Part shown: positions 6,340 to 6,987 of the stretch, in pieces | Layout: each line of letters starts with the position of its first letter | Position numbering within the stretch: the stretch's first letter is position 1 | Assembly (NCBI GenBank): GCA_030669445.1 | Contig: DAOVDP010000059.1 | Span: 1 to 6,987 of the forward strand | Direction: 5' to 3' | DNA from: Candidatus Latescibacterota bacterium | GTDB taxonomy: Bacteria > Latescibacterota > MVCY01 | Length of the DNA stretch: 6,987 bases | Program-made: the position numbers and the translations under genes | The notes under the pieces: generated by a model | Told to the model about the DNA's origin: nothing | The model's database searches: none | The model's input: only the letters and a program-made list of their open reading frames with translations

Positions 6340-6418
6340 AAAACACCGAACCTACCGAGAAAGCGGGATTGTTTTTATTCACATTTTCGGTTGTTTCGGT
6401 GTTCATTCGGTGTTTTCC
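6329..6418. repeat. Palindromic repeat with internal CCGAA/TTCGG units, overlapping the wecB stop
   Basis: AAAACACCGAA (6340-6350) and TTCGGTGTTTT (6406-6416) are perfect inverted copies. GAACACTGAAA (6331-6341) also pairs with TTTCGGTGTTC (6394-6404) with one wobble, and ACCGA (6354-6358) pairs with TCGGT (6387-6391). Each arm is therefore built from short repeated units and can fold in alternative registers. The left arm contains the wecB stop codon (6337-6339). The centre (6359-6383) is unpaired. The element fills most of the 113-nt gap before the next gene. It looks like a dispersed intergenic palindrome. It might act as an RNA structure at the wecB 3' end, but it lacks a clear terminator T-tract after a tight stem. 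Confidence 0.68.
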
Positions 6419-6452
6419 AAATCTGAGTTTTGAAGACTATCCAGCCAGAGAG

Positions 6453-6987
6453 ATGAGAATACTCTTCATTAGTCACTATTTCCTTCCCGAAATGGGAGCA
6501 CCCGCAGCCAGGGTCTATGAACTATCCAGAGCCTGGCTGCAACGAGGACACCAGGTTACCGTTATTACCGGTCCCCCCAATCACCCTACGGGCATACTGT
6601 ATCAGGGATACAGAAACAGATTCTTTCAAAAAGAGAAGGTTGAGGGTGTGGAGGTAATTAGAAGCTATGTTTACCTGGCACCTAATAGAGGTTTTGGTAA
6701 GAGGATAGCTAACTACCTCTCTTTTATGCTAAGCTCTTCGGTAACGGCCCTGTTGAGGACAAGAGAGTGGGATGTAGTAGTGGCCACCTCACCTCAGTTT
6801 TTTGCCGCGGTGAGCGGGTATTGGGTTAGCAGAATCAAAGGATGTCCCTTTGTTTTAGATGTCCGGGACCTATGGCCAAAGTCCATCGTGGTGCTGGGGG
6901 TTCTGAGAAACAGAGCGTTGATCAAACTTCTTGAGCAGGTGGAGATGTTTCTCTATCGCCAGGCAAGACACGTGGTGGGAACTGTAG
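6453..6987 (+). CDS. Glycosyltransferase family 4, WbuB-like, N-terminal part (cut by window end)
   Basis: The first 178 codons of a GT-B glycosyltransferase run off the window in an open frame. The N-terminus MRILFISHYFLPEMGAPAAR with YELSRAWLQRGHQVTVITGPPNHPTG-type sequence (residues 22-47) is characteristic of the WbuB-like GT4 subgroup, whose members often transfer N-acetylated aminosugars such as L-FucNAc or related residues. Further signatures are ATSPQFFAAVSGYW (111-124), a 'TSPxxF' loop, and PFVLDVRDLWPKS (132-144). The donor-binding domain with the E-x7-E motif is beyond the window. The ATG at 6453 is preceded only by a purine-rich CCAGAGAG, a weak RBS. A placement right after wecB is common for this subgroup in O-antigen clusters, since both belong to aminosugar pathways. 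Exact substrate is unknown. Confidence 0.9.
   Translation, partial: MRILFISHYFLPEMGAPAARVYELSRAWLQRGHQVTVITGPPNHPTGILYQGYRNRFFQKEKVEGVEVIRSYVYLAPNRGFGKRIANYLSFMLSSSVTALLRTREWDVVVATSPQFFAAVSGYWVSRIKGCPFVLDVRDLWPKSIVVLGVLRNRALIKLLEQVEMFLYRQARHVVGTV

Noticed and set aside
6134..6406. Antisense 90-codon frame beginning MNTETTEN, and the sense 6230-6433 frame containing MNTEKHRT
   Set aside because: Both run through the wecB 3' end and the palindromic repeat; the shared MNTE comes from the inverted repeat arms and not from a real gene.

Overview
This window is a stretch of a bacterial surface-polysaccharide (exopolysaccharide, capsule or O-antigen) biosynthesis locus, with every gene on the + strand. 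It holds the 3' end of an O-antigen polymerase/ligase-type membrane protein, three GT-B (family 4) glycosyltransferases (the last cut by the window end), two exported probable lipoproteins that look like polysaccharide-acting enzymes, and a complete non-hydrolysing UDP-GlcNAc 2-epimerase (wecB). The lipoprotein signals and the Wzy-type gene fit a diderm (Gram-negative-type) bacterium. I cannot place it taxonomically. The dispersed-looking palindromic repeats between genes recall those of many environmental and uncultured genomes, but that is an impression and not evidence.

Layout. (1) 1-1584: the polymerase/ligase tail overlaps a GT4 glycosyltransferase by 35 nt, indicating one transcript. 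(2) 1585-1750: a 166-nt gap with a plausible sigma70-type promoter and a hairpin that could cover the next ribosome binding site. (3) 1751-5004: a three-gene block made of a predicted lipoprotein with a glycoside-hydrolase-like beta-propeller fold, a second GT4 enzyme starting 4 nt after its stop codon, and, 37 nt on, a membrane-anchored protein matching the catalytic C-terminal domain of heparosan/heparan D-glucuronyl C5-epimerase. (4) 5005-5220: a non-coding gap containing a small GC hairpin and a roughly 80-nt imperfect palindrome. (5) 5221-6339: wecB. (6) 6329-6452: a second, unrelated palindromic repeat that overlaps the wecB stop codon. (7) 6453-6987: the N-terminal half of a WbuB-like GT4 glycosyltransferase.

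How they may work together (inference): the cytoplasmic glycosyltransferases build a lipid-linked repeat unit, WecB supplies UDP-ManNAc, the Wzy-type protein polymerises or ligates it, and the two exported lipoproteins act on the finished polymer outside the inner membrane. The C5-epimerase would turn D-glucuronate into L-iduronate within the chain, much as AlgG epimerises alginate in the periplasm. A bacterial glycosaminoglycan-like polymer finished at the cell envelope is the most interesting hypothesis here. The mosaic base composition (AT-rich epimerase gene, GC-richer wecB) suggests the locus was assembled from pieces.
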